A stretch of 64,000 bases of DNA from Hippophae tibetana (Eukaryota; Streptophyta; Magnoliopsida; Rosales; Elaeagnaceae). Position numbers and translations under genes: made by a program. The notes below the pieces were generated by a model. That model saw only the letters and a list, made by a program, of their open reading frames with translations. It was not told the DNA's origin and did no database searches. Shown piece after piece: positions 34,212 through 47,900 of this stretch. Where the stretch lies: positions 14,933,501-14,997,500 of the forward strand of contig CM072801.1 of NCBI GenBank assembly GCA_037013495.1. The letters are read 5' to 3'. Within the stretch, counting starts at the first letter, position 1. Each line of letters begins with the position of its first letter.

Positions 34212-35149
34212 GGTTTAGTCTTACTTTCAATTAACTTCCTCTAATGCCCGAAATTGTACCTCTTAGTTTTTTCGCTCTTGTAGCAATTTCTCTTTATTTC
34301 GCTCTATTGAGCTAGGAAGGGGGTCGCCCTTAGTTAGGTTCTCATCTTGGGTAGGCTTGAGCACAACATGATTTGATTTGACTCTACTAGCCAAGTTAGT
34401 GGCTCAACCCTTAAGAGCACTCAAACCTCACTATAATTGTAGTGCCCTATTTTCTCTCCTGGTCTTCTCGAGCTTTCTTCTTAGCTCAAGAAGTTGACGT
34501 TCCAACTCTTAATAGGGATCGGGCTACACTTGGACCTCATCACGACCTGAAAAGATGTGGTCTAGTGTCATTACTGCATGCTCGTTCGCTATTCTCAATA
34601 GATCCTTAGGCACTTAGGAGCTCCTCGTACTCTATTTCATCATAAAAGAGGAAGACACACAGTTGCTTGCAATCCCTATCCATATCATAGTTCCCCTTAC
34701 CTTTGTCTTGCCTTTCATTGGCCCTTTTTAAGGTTTGATCTTGCTTTTTATTAGCTTCCTCTAATGCCCAAAATTGTACATACTAGCTTTTTTGGTCTTA
34801 CAACAACTGATCATTACGAGGTCCCATCGAGCTAGGAAGAGGGTTGCCCTCAACTGCGTTCTCGCCCTAAGTAGGCTCAGGCACAACATAATCTAGCCTG
34901 ACTCCACCAGCTAGGTTAGTGGCTCGACCCTCAGGAGCACCCAGACATACCTGCTATCATAATGCTCTGTTTTCTCGCATGGTCTTCTCGAGCTCTTTTT
35001 TAATTGAAGAAGTTGACATGCTAGTTCTTGTTGGGGATCGGTCTCCACTCTAGCCTCATCACGGGCTAGTAAGATGTGGTCTTATGCCAATGATGTCTAC
35101 TCGTTTGGTAGTCTCAATCATTCCTCAACTTGTGTTCCTACTATGATGG
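34110..35149 (-). repeat. 520-bp tandem duplication covering gag N-terminus and leader
   Basis: Two copies, about 34110-34629 and 34630-35149, align along their length: CTCTATTTCAT at 34110 and 34630, CAATCCCTATCCATATCATAG, GAGCTAGGAAG, and TCTCAAT at 34593 and 35111. The left copy includes the start of the gag frame (minus strand, DRDCEQL near 34150), so the right copy carries a second gag N-terminus (DRDCKQL). Confidence 0.85.
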
Positions 35150-35629
35150 TCGTGATTCTGGGGAACTATACTCGCTTACTAGGTCTCTCTCTCAAAATTT
35201 TGGGTGAATCCTTGAAAATATAGGGTTAGAAGCCAAAACTTGATCTTCAAATCTGAGCCCCACTATGTGAATCACTTATGAGATCCATGTATATATAGTG
35301 AATTACATGTGCATATGTCGATTCACAGTATGTAAAAGGGGTATAAGAGTAAAAAATATTTAAGCTTAAGGTCGATCATACCATGGCTCGGTATAGATGT
35401 TGACCTTCCAACACCAAAGCTATTATGCATAGGTAGATTCATACTACTGGTGTCGTTATGAGTACAAGCAGATGAAGGTACTCATAGAATGATTCCTATA
35501 ATGGCTCAGACTGTTAGTTAGATCGTATTTTGGCCTGATACATATGTTTTAGCACAAACATAATTTTCTTTATGAAGAATGAATCTATATAATTAAAGAA
35601 GATAGAAAAAAACTTTAAATATTATAAAT

Positions 35630-35678
<49 letters not shown>

Positions 35679-36585
35679 TATTTTTTGCTAAATTTACAAA
35701 GTTGTATCATATAAATTTTTTACGGATTATCAAAGTGCTTTTAAGATATGATATGGTTATGTGGTTTTTTTGTATATCTAAAACCGAGCAAAGAAATGAG
35801 GCAAAGTGAGAACAGATGACTTGCATAAATGTCTACCAATCGAGATTAATTAATAATGAATACCTTGCGTCTAAGATCCTTTTTCTCCTAAGAGGTACTT
35901 TACTCTTTCCTTTCCCACTTCTTTTTTTTTTTTAAATGTAAATCCTTCCTTTTCAACTTGAGTGCTGGTTTGTTACCTTTCTTTTTTAAGATCTCCTCTG
36001 ATCTCTATTGTTTCAGTTTGCACTCTCATTTTTCTCTCTTTAGATTATGTAGATCTCACAATAGATCTTGGCGACTTAATTGAACGAGAGAAAGGAAATC
36101 CTTAACACACGATTGTTGCCCGCCTTATGACCCAGAGGCCTGCAAATCTTGAGGCACTGCTCCGAGGGCATTGCAAAAATAGGCATGACAATCTTTAGCA
36201 CGAAATACTGACACTTAAACATTGACTAAAACAGATTGTTTTATAAATTTAAAGTTCATTATTTATATTATTATAAATAATTTATTTGGCAAAAAAATTA
36301 AAAAATTATGACAACAAAGATGTGACAATCGACATTACGAGACACGAACCCTACACATCAGCACAACATGATTGTCAATCCTACTTCAAAACTTAGCTTT
36401 TCCCGTTCAAGCAATTCAAGGAATCAACTCCAAAACTAAAAACAATAAGTAGCACATTAAGCAAAATAACTACTCAAGATTGCCCATTTTTACAAATATA
36501 GTAGTCTGACAAATCAACAAGAATATTAGAGGAAACAGGGGAAAAGGATTAAAAAAAAAAAAGTACAAGCTGTTAGATTCATTGT
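35150..36585. other. Non-coding spacer downstream of the PR-10 gene
   Basis: Contains possible 5' LTR remnants of the gypsy element near 35200-35560, a TA microsatellite at about 35636-35671 and otherwise AT-rich sequence. I see no gene. Confidence 0.45.
35636..35671. repeat. TA dinucleotide microsatellite
   Basis: An uninterrupted alternation of T and A over about 36 bases. Confidence 0.9.
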
Positions 36586-36658
36586 TCAAAGCAATAATTC
36601 AAAGAAACAGATAGAAAACTTCAAATGGGTTCCTCTCTTTTTTTCCCCATTTTGTTTT

Positions 36659-37624
36659 TCAAGCATAGGCATGGGGATGTGCCATAAGATAAGCTTCCAA
36701 AACTTCATACATTCCAATAGCTCTATCTTTGCCATGTTCAATATCCTCTTCTTTGATTTGAACACCCTCTTTGGCTTTGTACTCACTTGTCACATTACAA
36801 ATACACCCACCTCTTCCATACCCTTCAAATTTAACCTCATGACTTACATATTCAAGCTTACCTCTCAATGGATCTCCTTCTATTAAGGTGTATTTACACA
36901 TCAGTCCCTCTTTATCCAAGGTATCAATTCTGTACTTCACATATCTATAAGGACTAGCTGCACAAATATCAAAACCCACATAATTTATAGGAAATCATAA
37001 TACTCGCTTTACTTTCCCAAATTTAGCATATTAGTAGCATTTTTTAAAATTGATGTATTTAGTTATTATTATTGTATTTTTGGATATTTTAGTTATTTCT
37101 TGTCAATTATAGTTTTTTTTTGTGGAAAAATTAAAGTTGAATTTAATTGAGCCCAGATTAATTGATGTTTGAATCCAAAAATGTAATAACATATTTAAAA
37201 ATTGGAGAATAAAATGATTAAAAATATCAAAATTATTTTAAAGTAACTAAATTTTTTACGAAAATAAAAGTAAGATTATTAAAATGCATTAATTTAAAAT
37301 AAGATAATTAATACATATAATTTGTAAAAGTAAAATTACCCTCTTTTCATGTCTTCTAATTTTCTTTTATTCTAAGATCTAACTAGTAATAAGAATTTAA
37401 CAAATTACCCATTTAACAAAGTGAAATAGAAAGTTCAAACCTTGAGTGAAGTTGATTAGTTTGATACTTCCAACATCACCATCACCTTCAATGAAGTGAA
37501 TACTTTGAATAGATGAAAACATTAGCTTGGGGCAGATGTTATGGGAATCAAGGATCAGAGCTTTGAACATCCTCTCTGGATTCACCTGTGTTACAAATTT
37601 CTGACTGATTTTGGTGATACCCAT
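36659..37624 (-). CDS. PR-10 / Bet v 1 family protein, two exons
   Basis: Minus-strand exons are 37441-37624 and 36659-36957, joined by a GT-AG intron (36958-37440) that splits codon 62, the conserved intron position of this family. The joined product is 160 residues, the usual PR-10 length. It starts MGITKISQKF, carries the glycine-rich loop as GDGDVGSI (residues 47-54), then SPYRYVKYRID, KYTLIEGD and a C-terminal helix ending EAYLMAHPHAYA. PR-10 proteins are small cytosolic proteins with a hydrophobic ligand cavity (cytokinins, flavonoids, steroids) and are often defence- or stress-induced. The frame is intact and no disabling mutation is seen. The variant Asp50 in the loop is unusual, many homologues having Gly. 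The exact ligand is unknown. Confidence 0.93.
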
Positions 37625-37680
37625 CTTTTGAATTTTGATAGAAACAACTCAGAAATGACTTTTGAAAGATCAATGTCTTG

Positions 37681-37687
37681 TTTTATA
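37681..37687 (-). promoter_or_regulatory. Probable TATA box of the PR-10 gene
   Basis: The minus strand reads TATAAAA about 57 bases upstream of the ATG, giving a plausible short leader. Confidence 0.4.
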
Positions 37688-37739
37688 TTTCAGAAGAAAG
37701 GAGTTGACTTTATTGTTATATAATTGGAGGATGTATGGA

Positions 37740-38458
37740 CTAGTGGCAAGGTTTTGGGCCTCAAAGCTCTAAAACAGATTATCCAAAGAAAAAAACTCAC
37801 CAAAAGTGGCTTTTTCAACATGGGTTTTAAAGGATCTCTACTTCAACTTGGGGATTGGCTGGTAGCCACGTACGATATATGTTCTTACCTTCCTGTCTAA
37901 TTCTCTTGTATAATTCTTAGTGTGTCATTACATTTGTTATAAATAATCAGAAAATACGTAGATGAAAAAGCCAGGATTAGAACTAAAATTACCGGTCCAA
38001 ATAATTAAGAGATTAAAGTATGTGATTAAATTTTTTTTGTTTAAAGGATTAAGATGAAAAATAATGCTTTTAACAAATAGCTATGGCTCGCTTATTGGAC
38101 TGAAGTTGCTAATTTGTAACTCTAACTTGAGATTATTTCGAAGTCTTGTAAGGACTTGATGGACTCCTTAACAAATGGTTTTGCAAGGATTTATTATAAA
38201 ATTTGAAGGGAATAAAACTGATGTATCTTTAGTAATAATTAAATATAAAAAACTAAATTCAAACTCGATCAAAATATTTCACCAAGGATGGAAACTCAAC
38301 TCCACGTTCGAGACATCATGATCTTGAATTCAATGAGTCAAACTACATCATTTTATATTACAATTGCACTAATAAACAAAGAGATATCTTAAAGGAAAAT
38401 ATGGTAGTAACAGATAATGGAAAGATGAATATAAACTTCTTAACTTTTGATTAACTTA
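37740..38458. other. Upstream flank of PR-10 gene
   Basis: No gene or repeat structure is evident; AT-rich with scattered short open frames. Confidence 0.45.
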
Positions 38459-41400
38459 TGAAACTTTTTAGGTTAAGTTTAGTTAATTAGAAGGAGTAAA
38501 TAGATAATTAATAAAATATGATAAATTAAAATTTTACGAATAGTTAGACGTACAATCGCATATAAATAAAAGAAAGCAGAAAGATAAATTGATACATAAG
38601 ATTTTTAGGTAAAAACAAACTAAACCACAATAATAACTTAAGAGAAAAAGTACCAGTCCACCGAACCATCTAACTATCCAGTATTAAAATATATTCGATT
38701 ACAAAGATATGACTCAAACTACCCTCTAAAATAATATCATCAAGTAATCTTCTTACAAGTCTACGCATTCTTTCGCAATCTCCACAAGCAAGGTGTTCAA
38801 ATCTTGAGCAACATTCTGATAAACTCGAGTCACATGAGTTAACGAACTCATCCAATTGGCACCTGAAATATTAGAATAAAAACACAAGTGCATTATGTGT
38901 TCTAGAACAGATTAAACAATGAATAATCCTAGCTAGATAATATTACAGAATAACAGATAAACCAAAATAACTAACCCTAGAATAGATGATTAAGCTCAAT
39001 ATCACAAATAACGTACACTTATTGATCAATAAAACACAACTATAAAATATTTGATAGATTAACTAATGAAAAACCCTTAGAAAAATATTTTTTGCAAAAC
39101 CAATTTAGACAAAGAGCATAACTTACAAAATTTGATTAAATTGTAGTAAAGAATTATTTGCATTAAGGCCCTAGGTCAAGGTCTATTACTATTATGTCCA
39201 TAAAATTAGTTAAAAGAGTTTTAAAGAATGAGAAAAATATAGTAATAAAATAATTTGGCTCGAGTAAAAAGTTTAAAGTTGAAATCCTCGCCGCTCAATC
39301 GATCTAAATCAAGCCTGAAACCCTTTTTAATCGATCTAAGCATGCAATTATTTTTGTATTTATCTATTTATTTTACCATATTATTATTATTATTATTTGA
39401 TGAAGAAAATATACACAAGCCAATATACGTGATATGATGACTTCCACGCTAGTTGTAAGGCATCATATTATATAGTAAAAGATAAAGCTCAAACTCAAAC
39501 TCAATTTAATGGTCAATGTTATCTCAAACCCTAAAATCTCACATAATTAATTATAAACTTCAAGCATGACATATATATGATCCAGTGATTGTGTGAGTGA
39601 GTTTATGTTAACATCGATCACAATATGTAAGGAAAATAATGAATGCACATACTAAGATACTTAATTACATAATGAAAAATCAATCAAAATAAGTCAAATT
39701 ATATAAAATATTATTTTTTGTGATCCAAAATAATATTTGAAGTTTATTTCAATATTAGAATAATTCTACTCCCTTTGTAAAAGTTTTAAATTTTTCAAAC
39801 TAACAAATTCTAAATGAACTGAAATGAAACTAAGAAACAAACAACTAAACTCAAATATAGAAATAAACAATTAAAATAATCAAAATAACCCACTTACCTA
39901 GGGTCAATCAAGCACCAAATAAAAATACCTAGGTGAGAAGGAGAGATAGTCTCTTGTCCAAAAACAAAACAATATTTTCTAACTCAAATTTTCTTGAATT
40001 TTTGTTTCTTAATATCTTTGGGTTTAAGTTTAATTGACTTAATTATCTTTGGCATATTCTTAGATTTTTCCTTTAATTTTCTTATTCATCATTGGAGGAG
40101 ATGCAACATTCATATATAGATAATGGAAATTAATTTTAGATATTGAGGATGAAAAATATTGTTAAACTAGGGAGATATCACAAGAAATCTGCAATTAGAT
40201 CTGATATGACCTTTCCTCCTACAATTGTGACAAACATGTATAGATTTAACATGTGTTTCAATCATAGGTGTAACTTTTCTTTAAGTATAATAAGTGATAG
40301 AATAGAAGCCCTTACCAAATAAGTTCTTGATGCTAAAGTTATAACTTATGACGAGGACATGCCTGAAGGTTTTACAAACTCTATTGATTTTGAAAAAGAT
40401 GGCATGTAATGCTCATCTACATAGAATGCTTATCTATATAGCCTAGCTCTTTCTTATCTCCATCGAGTCTTCCATAATTAAGAATCTTGTTCAACCTTTC
40501 AGCTCCAATGGTTAGCCTTTTGTAACTTCTTTGGATTGTTCTAGTTCTGGCACCGTATTCTCTTTTCCTGATTTAGACTTATAAGACTTGAATTCTAATT
40601 ATTAATATGTTCAAACAATTCAAGTTTCATTTTTTCCATCACTAAAGAATTTATTTCATAGGATGTCAAATTTTCATTAAGTTTAGTTACTTTATAAGTA
40701 ACCTATATTTTCTTTTTTACATCCTACTAAATCTATGAATAATTCATCAATACTAGTTGCATTAAATTTATTTAGTAGGAATTTAGAGTCAATTTCTTCA
40801 TTGTTTGAATCAACATCAAACTTACTAGAGTGTCTATTAGTCTTTGCAGTAGATGCCAAAAAGTTAGTCATTGTTTTCTAATTCAACTAGATTTTCGTTG
40901 TCACTTTCAGAGTTAGTAAGTGTAACATTGAAAGCCCTTCTAGTTTTGTTTTTCACATTTGCACAATCAGTTGAAAAGTGACCACAGCCCATGCATTCAA
41001 AACATTAAGGTCTAGTGGGTTTAAATTTCTTATCATCGAAACTCACAGATATGAGTTCTCCTAGATTCTGATCCTTTTGACGACTTGATTGTCCTTTGCT
41101 TTAAGGATTATTTTTGTTGAATATTTTCTTAAATATTTTGGCTATGAATAATAGTTCTTCATCATTATTGTCAACATTCTTTATCATGGAAATTTTGAAA
41201 GCAACACCTTTTTTCTTTGTAGGAGTTTGAAAGCTCATCTTAAAAGTGAAGAATGAGACCACTAGTTCCTCAATTTTAATGGTACCCACATCTTTGTTTT
41301 CATAAATAGCGGTGACCTTTGCATGGAAGCGATTTGATAAATAGCACAATATCTTTCAACCCAATCAAAATTCCTCAATTTTCTCACCAAGATTAGTAGA

Positions 41401-42460
41401 AAAGTTAGCAATATCACATAATTTAACATAAAATTCAGAAAGGTTTCATCTTCTTTCATTCTAAGATTTTCAAATTGAGTACCAAGCATACAGAGTTTAA
41501 TTCTTTTAACTTATGTGGTGCTCCCAAAGGGAACTTCTAAAGTTTCCTAAGCATGCTTGGAAATTTCATTATCAAATATACAACAAAATTTGTTGATAGG
41601 CATAATACTGAAGATGGCATTTATATCTTATGGGTTCCAGTTACTACTTGTTTTATCTTCAGCTGTTTACTTGTTCCTAGGTATAAGAATAACTACATTA
41701 TCTTTGGTAACTGTAGGTGGTTTCCAACCATAAATGAGAAAGTTCTAGACATTCTTATCTATAGAATATAGAAGAACTCTTATACGAGCCTTCTAATAAG
41801 GATAGTTAGATCCATCAAAGAAAGGAGCACGACTTGTAGACAAACCTTCTCTCAAATTACCATAGCAAGGTCCTAGGTAATACTAAGTGTATTTAGTTTC
41901 CCACTATGATACCAATTGAAGTTTTTATGTTACAAATCTAGTTAACTAGAAGGGTGAATAAATAATTAACATAAATATACCAAATTAAAATTCATGGATA
42001 GCCAAACATACAATAGCATGTAAATAAAATAATATCAAAAGATAAATTAACACACGAGATTTTTAGTTTGAAACAACCTAGGTCAAAATAATGACCAAAG
42101 AGGAAAACCATCAGTCCACCAGACAACCTAACTATCCATTATAGAAATATGTTTGATTACTAGGCACTAAGTTAATGTTCCTAAATACCTACTTACAAGC
42201 CTCCACATTCTTTCATAGTCTCTATAAGCAAGGTAGTTGAATCTAAACCAAAATTCTGATAAACTTAAGTCACATGAGTTATTAAACCCATTCAACTAGC
42301 CCTTGAAAAGTTAACACAAAAACACATGTGCAATATGTGTCATTGAGAATATGAAAGAATGAAAAACCCTAGCAAGATGATTTAATAGAATGAAAAATAA
42401 ACCAAAAAAACTAGCAACTCTAGAACAGATGATTAAGCATAATAACAAAATTATTGTAGG
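38459..42460 (-). mobile_element. Decayed Ty1/copia (SIRE-like) element with gag remnant
   Basis: Two direct repeats align in order: one starting TGAAACTTTTTAGG at 38459 and one starting TGAAGTTTTTATG at 41917. Shared blocks include 'gataaattaaca/gat...', CAGTCCACC and ATTCTGATAAACT followed by AGTCACATGAGTTA. They act as the LTRs of a minus-strand element. TGGTATCATAG on the minus strand (41904-41914) lies next to the right LTR and matches the initiator-Met primer site with one change. The interior is short and has only gag remnants; pol is missing. Confidence 0.7.
40880..41500 (-). pseudogene. Copia gag (UBN2-type) with CCHC zinc knuckle, decayed
   Basis: Minus-strand fragments include FENLRMKEDETF (about 41470-41435), then in another frame LSNRFHAKVTAI and DVGTIKIEELV (about 41335-41265), the typical UBN2 gag core. 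Near 41000-40960 lies CFECMGCGHFSTDC, a complete CX2CX4HX4C knuckle. Frameshifts and stops separate the pieces. Gag would package the element RNA. Confidence 0.75.
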
Positions 42461-43092
42461 CACATTACCACTAGTGTATTTTCCATAGATTATTCTTTAT
42501 TACATGTTGGTTGTTTTGTGTTGTGTTGAATTAAGAATGTTGTGTTTATTGTATATTCCACTTTGGTATTCTTGTAATTCGCATTGTGAGGCATGCTTGG
42601 TCAATTCTGAATAGAATTCACGAAAATATTCTATGGGTTGGTATAACACCCTTTATCTAGGTCCTTGATGCCTATTTGAGTAGGAAGGTTAATGCTCAAT
42701 CAATTGAGGACTGAATCAATCGATAATTGATCATATTAGATTCACTTGATCTCAGGATTTAATTTTTGGTACCATAAATCGATCGAGATTTGAATCAAGA
42801 AAACATACTAAAATCTATAAAGAATTTTCAATCACTTTAAGACCTCTTATATATGAACATATTTATTAAATGATGATTGTAGTCTCACAACAAGCGATTA
42901 TACATAACACAACATGCAATGAGGTAAACTTGTACAAACCCTTACCTATGTGGTAATATCCTTGGGTTGCTTATGGAAACCACTAGGTAGCAAGTAATTC
43001 ACTAACATAATAAAAATAATTTACAACTCAAGTAGATTCAAGATCGTACTTAGATGAGTCCTTAAAAAGCACCAAATATTACATTATTTATA
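42461..43092. mobile_element. Mosaic of old LTR fragments
   Basis: 42470-42670 matches 26850-27080 in direct orientation, whereas about 42830-43020 matches the 7770-7900 region in reverse orientation. Between them are GATCGATT-type motifs. The right LTR of the copia element is cut off at this junction. Confidence 0.5.
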
Positions 43093-44703
43093 TGATTATT
43101 AGTGTCAAAATAGATTTGTATTTTTATAATTTTATTATGGTTTTAGTAAATCTATGTTTATTAAAATTACATGTTTGTTTTGTAATTTTTCAAGTATTTT
43201 TGGTTTAAAATGATTCAACTGATAACCTGAAAACACTTAATTATAACCAAGAAGAATAAAATAAACATATTTAAGCTTTACATATTTATCAACCAAGCTT
43301 GTAATGCAGTAAAAAAATAAGAAATTGGAAACACATAGTTTAACACAAGTCGCGGCGGTAGAATTTGTGTGCCATGGAACGAGACAATTGGATCATAATT
43401 TAAATGCAAAATAAATCAATGCATGCTATAATGGGGAAAAATGTGTTTCGTGATGATCAATAATTTTTCACCCACGATCCACAAAATTTTCTCATTTTAG
43501 CATGTCTCTCCAACTATAAAAAGCCCATAACCCCCTTAAAAATCACATCTCTTTTAACTGATCATACAACAGCTTCTCTTTTTAGTCTTCTTAGTTTTCT
43601 TATATTTTTTCTTAAAGTTCTTCTCTGAGAGCCGAACAAGTTTTAATTTATGTTTAATTTATAAACAATTTAGATTAGTTTATCACAATTAAGTGGTAGC
43701 ATGAGATATATTTTTAAGATAAAAGATTACTTTAGGATTTATATGTAAGAATACAGTTGAAGTATTAATTTTAATTATATTCTATTTTCAAACATAATTT
43801 TATGTATTCATCTTAATGTCATATTTAATATATTGGTCATTTATTTAAATTAAGCATGTCTGGCTAATTGTGATAATGAGATTTTAGTTATATTGATATG
43901 CTTATGTAAATTATTTAGGTCAATATTTTCAATAATTATTAAATACAGATTATTTTATATTCAATTATTTTATAAAGTTTATTATTGAATAATATATTGA
44001 ATACATATTTTTCGTAATAGATTTAAAATATAAATATTGAGTTTTAGAAAGAAAAAAATGAATCTAGATCTAATTTAGAATTATATTCTATTTCAAAGTT
44101 TTTATAAGATTTATTATTGAAAAATATCTTGAAAACATATATAAATCTAAAAACTAATTTAGATAGCTTGAGTAGAAGTTTAACTTATTAGACCCGATTG
44201 AAGTGGCAAGTTAAATGCTTTGATAATTTCTTAGAAAATAAAGCATAACTTAATTAAATTAACTGATAGACCCTACTAAAGACGTTAAGTAATTTAATTA
44301 ATAACAAATAGTAGACTCGACCAAAGTTTCCATTTATATGTATAAGAAAGAATCAATTAATCTGGGTTTAAATTCCATTAATCTAATTATTTTTACCAAA
44401 CATAATCAACTAGTTAAATATCTCATTAATTATCTATTGATTAATGAATTACATGTCTATCAGTAATTTGTTTAAACCAGTCTATTTTTTTTATCTTTTT
44501 TTATGTTATTAGTTTAGACATTTCAAACCAAAATCTTTATGTCAAAATATTTAGGTTTATTTTTACTTTTAAGAATTTTGTTTAATTCTTTAAAGACCAC
44601 ATAGTTCCTTTTTAGACTGACCTTGGAAGTATACTTATTGATTTTTACAAAGTGATTCGTGCACTTGCTAGCTATTTATAATTTTCATAAAATTTGACTA
44701 TCA
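43093..44703 (+). mobile_element. Diverged solo-like LTR, opposite orientation to young family
   Basis: Begins TGATTA and ends CTATCA, with GTGATTCGTGCACTTGC near the right end. Reverse-complemented, 44110-44350 aligns with the young LTR in ordered blocks (GGGTCTATCAGTTAATT with GGGTTGATAACTAAT, TTTCTAAGAAATT with TTTCTAAGAGATT, TTGCCACTTC with ATGCCACCTC, GGGTCTAAT with GGGTTAGAC). 'agtttttgtgcatcact' after it occupies the position of the primer site but is degenerate. No partner LTR is seen. Confidence 0.55.
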
Positions 44704-47700
44704 AGTTTTTGTGCATCACTTCTCCCCATTATAGCCAAGAAAACAAGGAACAAAGATGAATTTAAAGAAAAAAAAATCCAAGCTCTCAAAATCATGCAAC
44801 CTACGGTAGCAAGCCTCACAAACAAAGGATGGCGAGCACTCATGCTAGGAAAAACGAAAAACACAAAACAACACTTCATCAGCCCCTTATCACCAAAGCT
44901 CGCAAGCCCATGGGATACACACTGTTGAGTGAGAACAAAAGGATTTTCCAATATTGAATAATTTCAAGTCCTTAATGGGACAACACAACCAACAAAAAAG
45001 TCCCTAATGGGACACAATGACAACAAACTAAGTTCCCAATGGGACAACACAACAGTGAACACCTAACAATTCAAAATATATGCAATCTAAGAGATTGAAT
45101 GTGTGTTAAAAACAAACATGAAACTATGTCATAAATGAAATTGATCCACTAGTAATCAATCTTACAAATGATAAACATAAACATCAAATAAAATACAAAC
45201 AATTTGTTTTGCATATGGGAATGCCAATACCAAAATGACAAGACTTATAATCTCCTCATTTGGCTTTTCATGTAAAAACAATGCACAACCATTAAACACA
45301 TAATGGCATCTAAATATAATAAATTCATGCAAGATGTACCAAAGGAATTCATTCCCATGAATAAACTCTGGCTCACAACTAAGATACCTCCAACACACCT
45401 AACTCTAATGCATCCATCTTGTTGTGCTCCATCCATCTTAATGGTCCATTCCATACTACAAGTCTTTCTCACCCATAAGCTCTAACTAAGCTCCAAGCTC
45501 TAACTAAGCTTTAACCCTATTATACTATCTATAATTACACGTGTATCTATACATACAAAAGAACACATACTCGTGAAAAGCAAACAAGTTGACATATAAT
45601 GTAGTCTAACAACTACTATGAAGCCACCCTTACATTGGTGAACAATGATAAGCTAAGAATACTCAACATGCAGTATAAACACAAACATGATCTACATACA
45701 ACATAAAGATGTAAACTACCCTTGAACATAGGCAATACTTCATTAAGTATACACATATTAGGGAATACCAATGTAGTACAAACAACACTCACCATCCTAT
45801 GCAACAAACATACAAAATGCACAAACAAACATAAGTTGTGCATACTTTTCTCTCTTTTGATAGGCAAAACAAACCAAGAACATACATAGGTGTGCAACAT
45901 TTCACATCCCTATATATAGGGGAAAAGTCAAATAGAAATACATGATATAATAACAGTTATGCAAAACAAACAAACAAACAACAATGCCAAGGAAACACAA
46001 AGGTAAAAAAACATGCCACAAACAACATAATGAGTACATAGACATACCAAGAAAATTTCAAATAAAAAACATCTCTCTAATGCAATAAATAGTATAATGC
46101 TCCACATCTCTACATGTTGTGGGAAGACATAAGGGACTTTACAATATGCTTAGAACACGTTGAAAAGATGGATGGTCAAACACCAATGTCACATAAATGT
46201 GTCAACAAACTATAGGAAGAAATTGACTAATAGTCTAACTATTTTTCAAGTTCACACACTCCTAGTGGCTCAACTATCTTCCACTAAGGACACTTGGGTA
46301 GATTCTATCCTATAACCTCACCATATACTATGCACACATGTAAGGAAAAAATCCCAACCTATCAAAGAAAACATGTGTCGTGCATCCCAACAATAAATAC
46401 CAGGTAATCAAATTACATGCAAGAAATATGGGAAAGCCATATAGAGAAAGAAAGTTGGTAAAAATATAAGATGACATGTGAAACAAAAGAATATATACTA
46501 TACATATATATCCTAGTTATGTGGTTAATAATAAGTTATGTCAAAAGGAACAAAAGATAGAAAAATAGCACCATGAACATATAAGCATAAATACAAATCA
46601 GGACAACAACAAATACCATTAGATAATTTACAAGTTTTTCTATCACATACCCACTTTAGAAGTATACAGACATTAAGTGAGGACAACAACTAAAAAATAT
46701 ACTGGCACAACTATAGGAAGCAACCAAAAATATTGATCCATGAAGGTAGTGTCACCTAGGGCTTCAATAACACTGACTAAGAATTATTTCATTCAAATAT
46801 GAATGAATTGCACAAATCCTCATCTAATCGTTACTCCACCACTTCTATGATGTACCCATCACATGTGATAGTATAAATATAATAATAACTAAGTAAACAA
46901 TCTACACAAACTCAACTTAATTGTGTATACATCATAGGTTATTAGTAGCTTCTAAAAGCAAATCGGCAGACTAAGCCCTACAATGAGGTAAAAATAACAA
47001 GATTAAAAAAACACCAAAGTATTAAATATAGACATGCACAATAATATCAATGTCATAAGCCAATACCCAAGAAGATGATTTTGCAGAATGTTCAACTTCA
47101 TGTTGTATCAATAATACACTAAAGAAAAAACTTTGTTAGATATTAGCAATAATAAGATTCCTCCATTATCCAAGTTGACAATTTACAAAAAAGAAAAAAG
47201 AGTAGAAAGTAAAAAAGAAAGGATGAATACTACTAAAAAAATGCTTTAAAGATCCAACACATATGCTACAAATTAAATAAGATAAGAGAAAATATTAAAA
47301 AGCCCAAAAGTATTGCAATTTAAAAGTTGAAACTAAACAAGACAATAGAAAAACTTTCCTATAATTTAAATAAGAAATCAAGTAATGAACAAGATAAGAG
47401 AACATATTGTCATACAAGATATTTTATGCACCTTTTTACCAATTCAATCCAACATCACAAAATCATTTTAAAAAATCCAAAATAAAATATATTTTCAAAC
47501 CACAAAATAGAAATCTAAATTCATAAAGGCAACCATTAAACAACTGAAAAATTTAACAAATTGGTAGAGCAACAATAAGTTGCATTAAAAGAACAAAAAA
47601 TGAAAAAAAGATTAATCAAAGTAGAATTCAAATAGATTTTTACAGTCAATTACCAAACTCTAAACTTGCATGTTCTATTATCTAGTGACCAATACTTAAT

Positions 47701-47900
47701 TGGAATAGAAATCAGATAAACTTTTCCCTCAATCATACTCATAAGTTTTATTGCCAATATAGGATTTGAACACTTAGGATGATAAGAGATCTATGCTAAC
47801 CATCTATATTAAATTTGGTAAGCATTTTCAATGTTTCATATATTGACAACTTAAATGCCCAGAGATTCTTTTTTTGATACCCTGAGAAAGAGAAGGCATT
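44704..47900 (-). mobile_element. Inverted copy of the old LTR-like repeat
   Basis: About 46090-46390 is the reverse complement of about 29190-29550, with ordered blocks such as the 'acacttgggt' and 'tgtgtcaac' segments. TCCC(A/T)AATGGGA repeats lie at 44970-45045. Open frames here (such as 44685-44951 and 45616-45900) show no family resemblance. I see no gene. Confidence 0.45.

Noticed and set aside
36586..36886. Open frames overlapping PR-10 exon 2
   Set aside because: Alternative frames of a clear Bet v 1-family exon.
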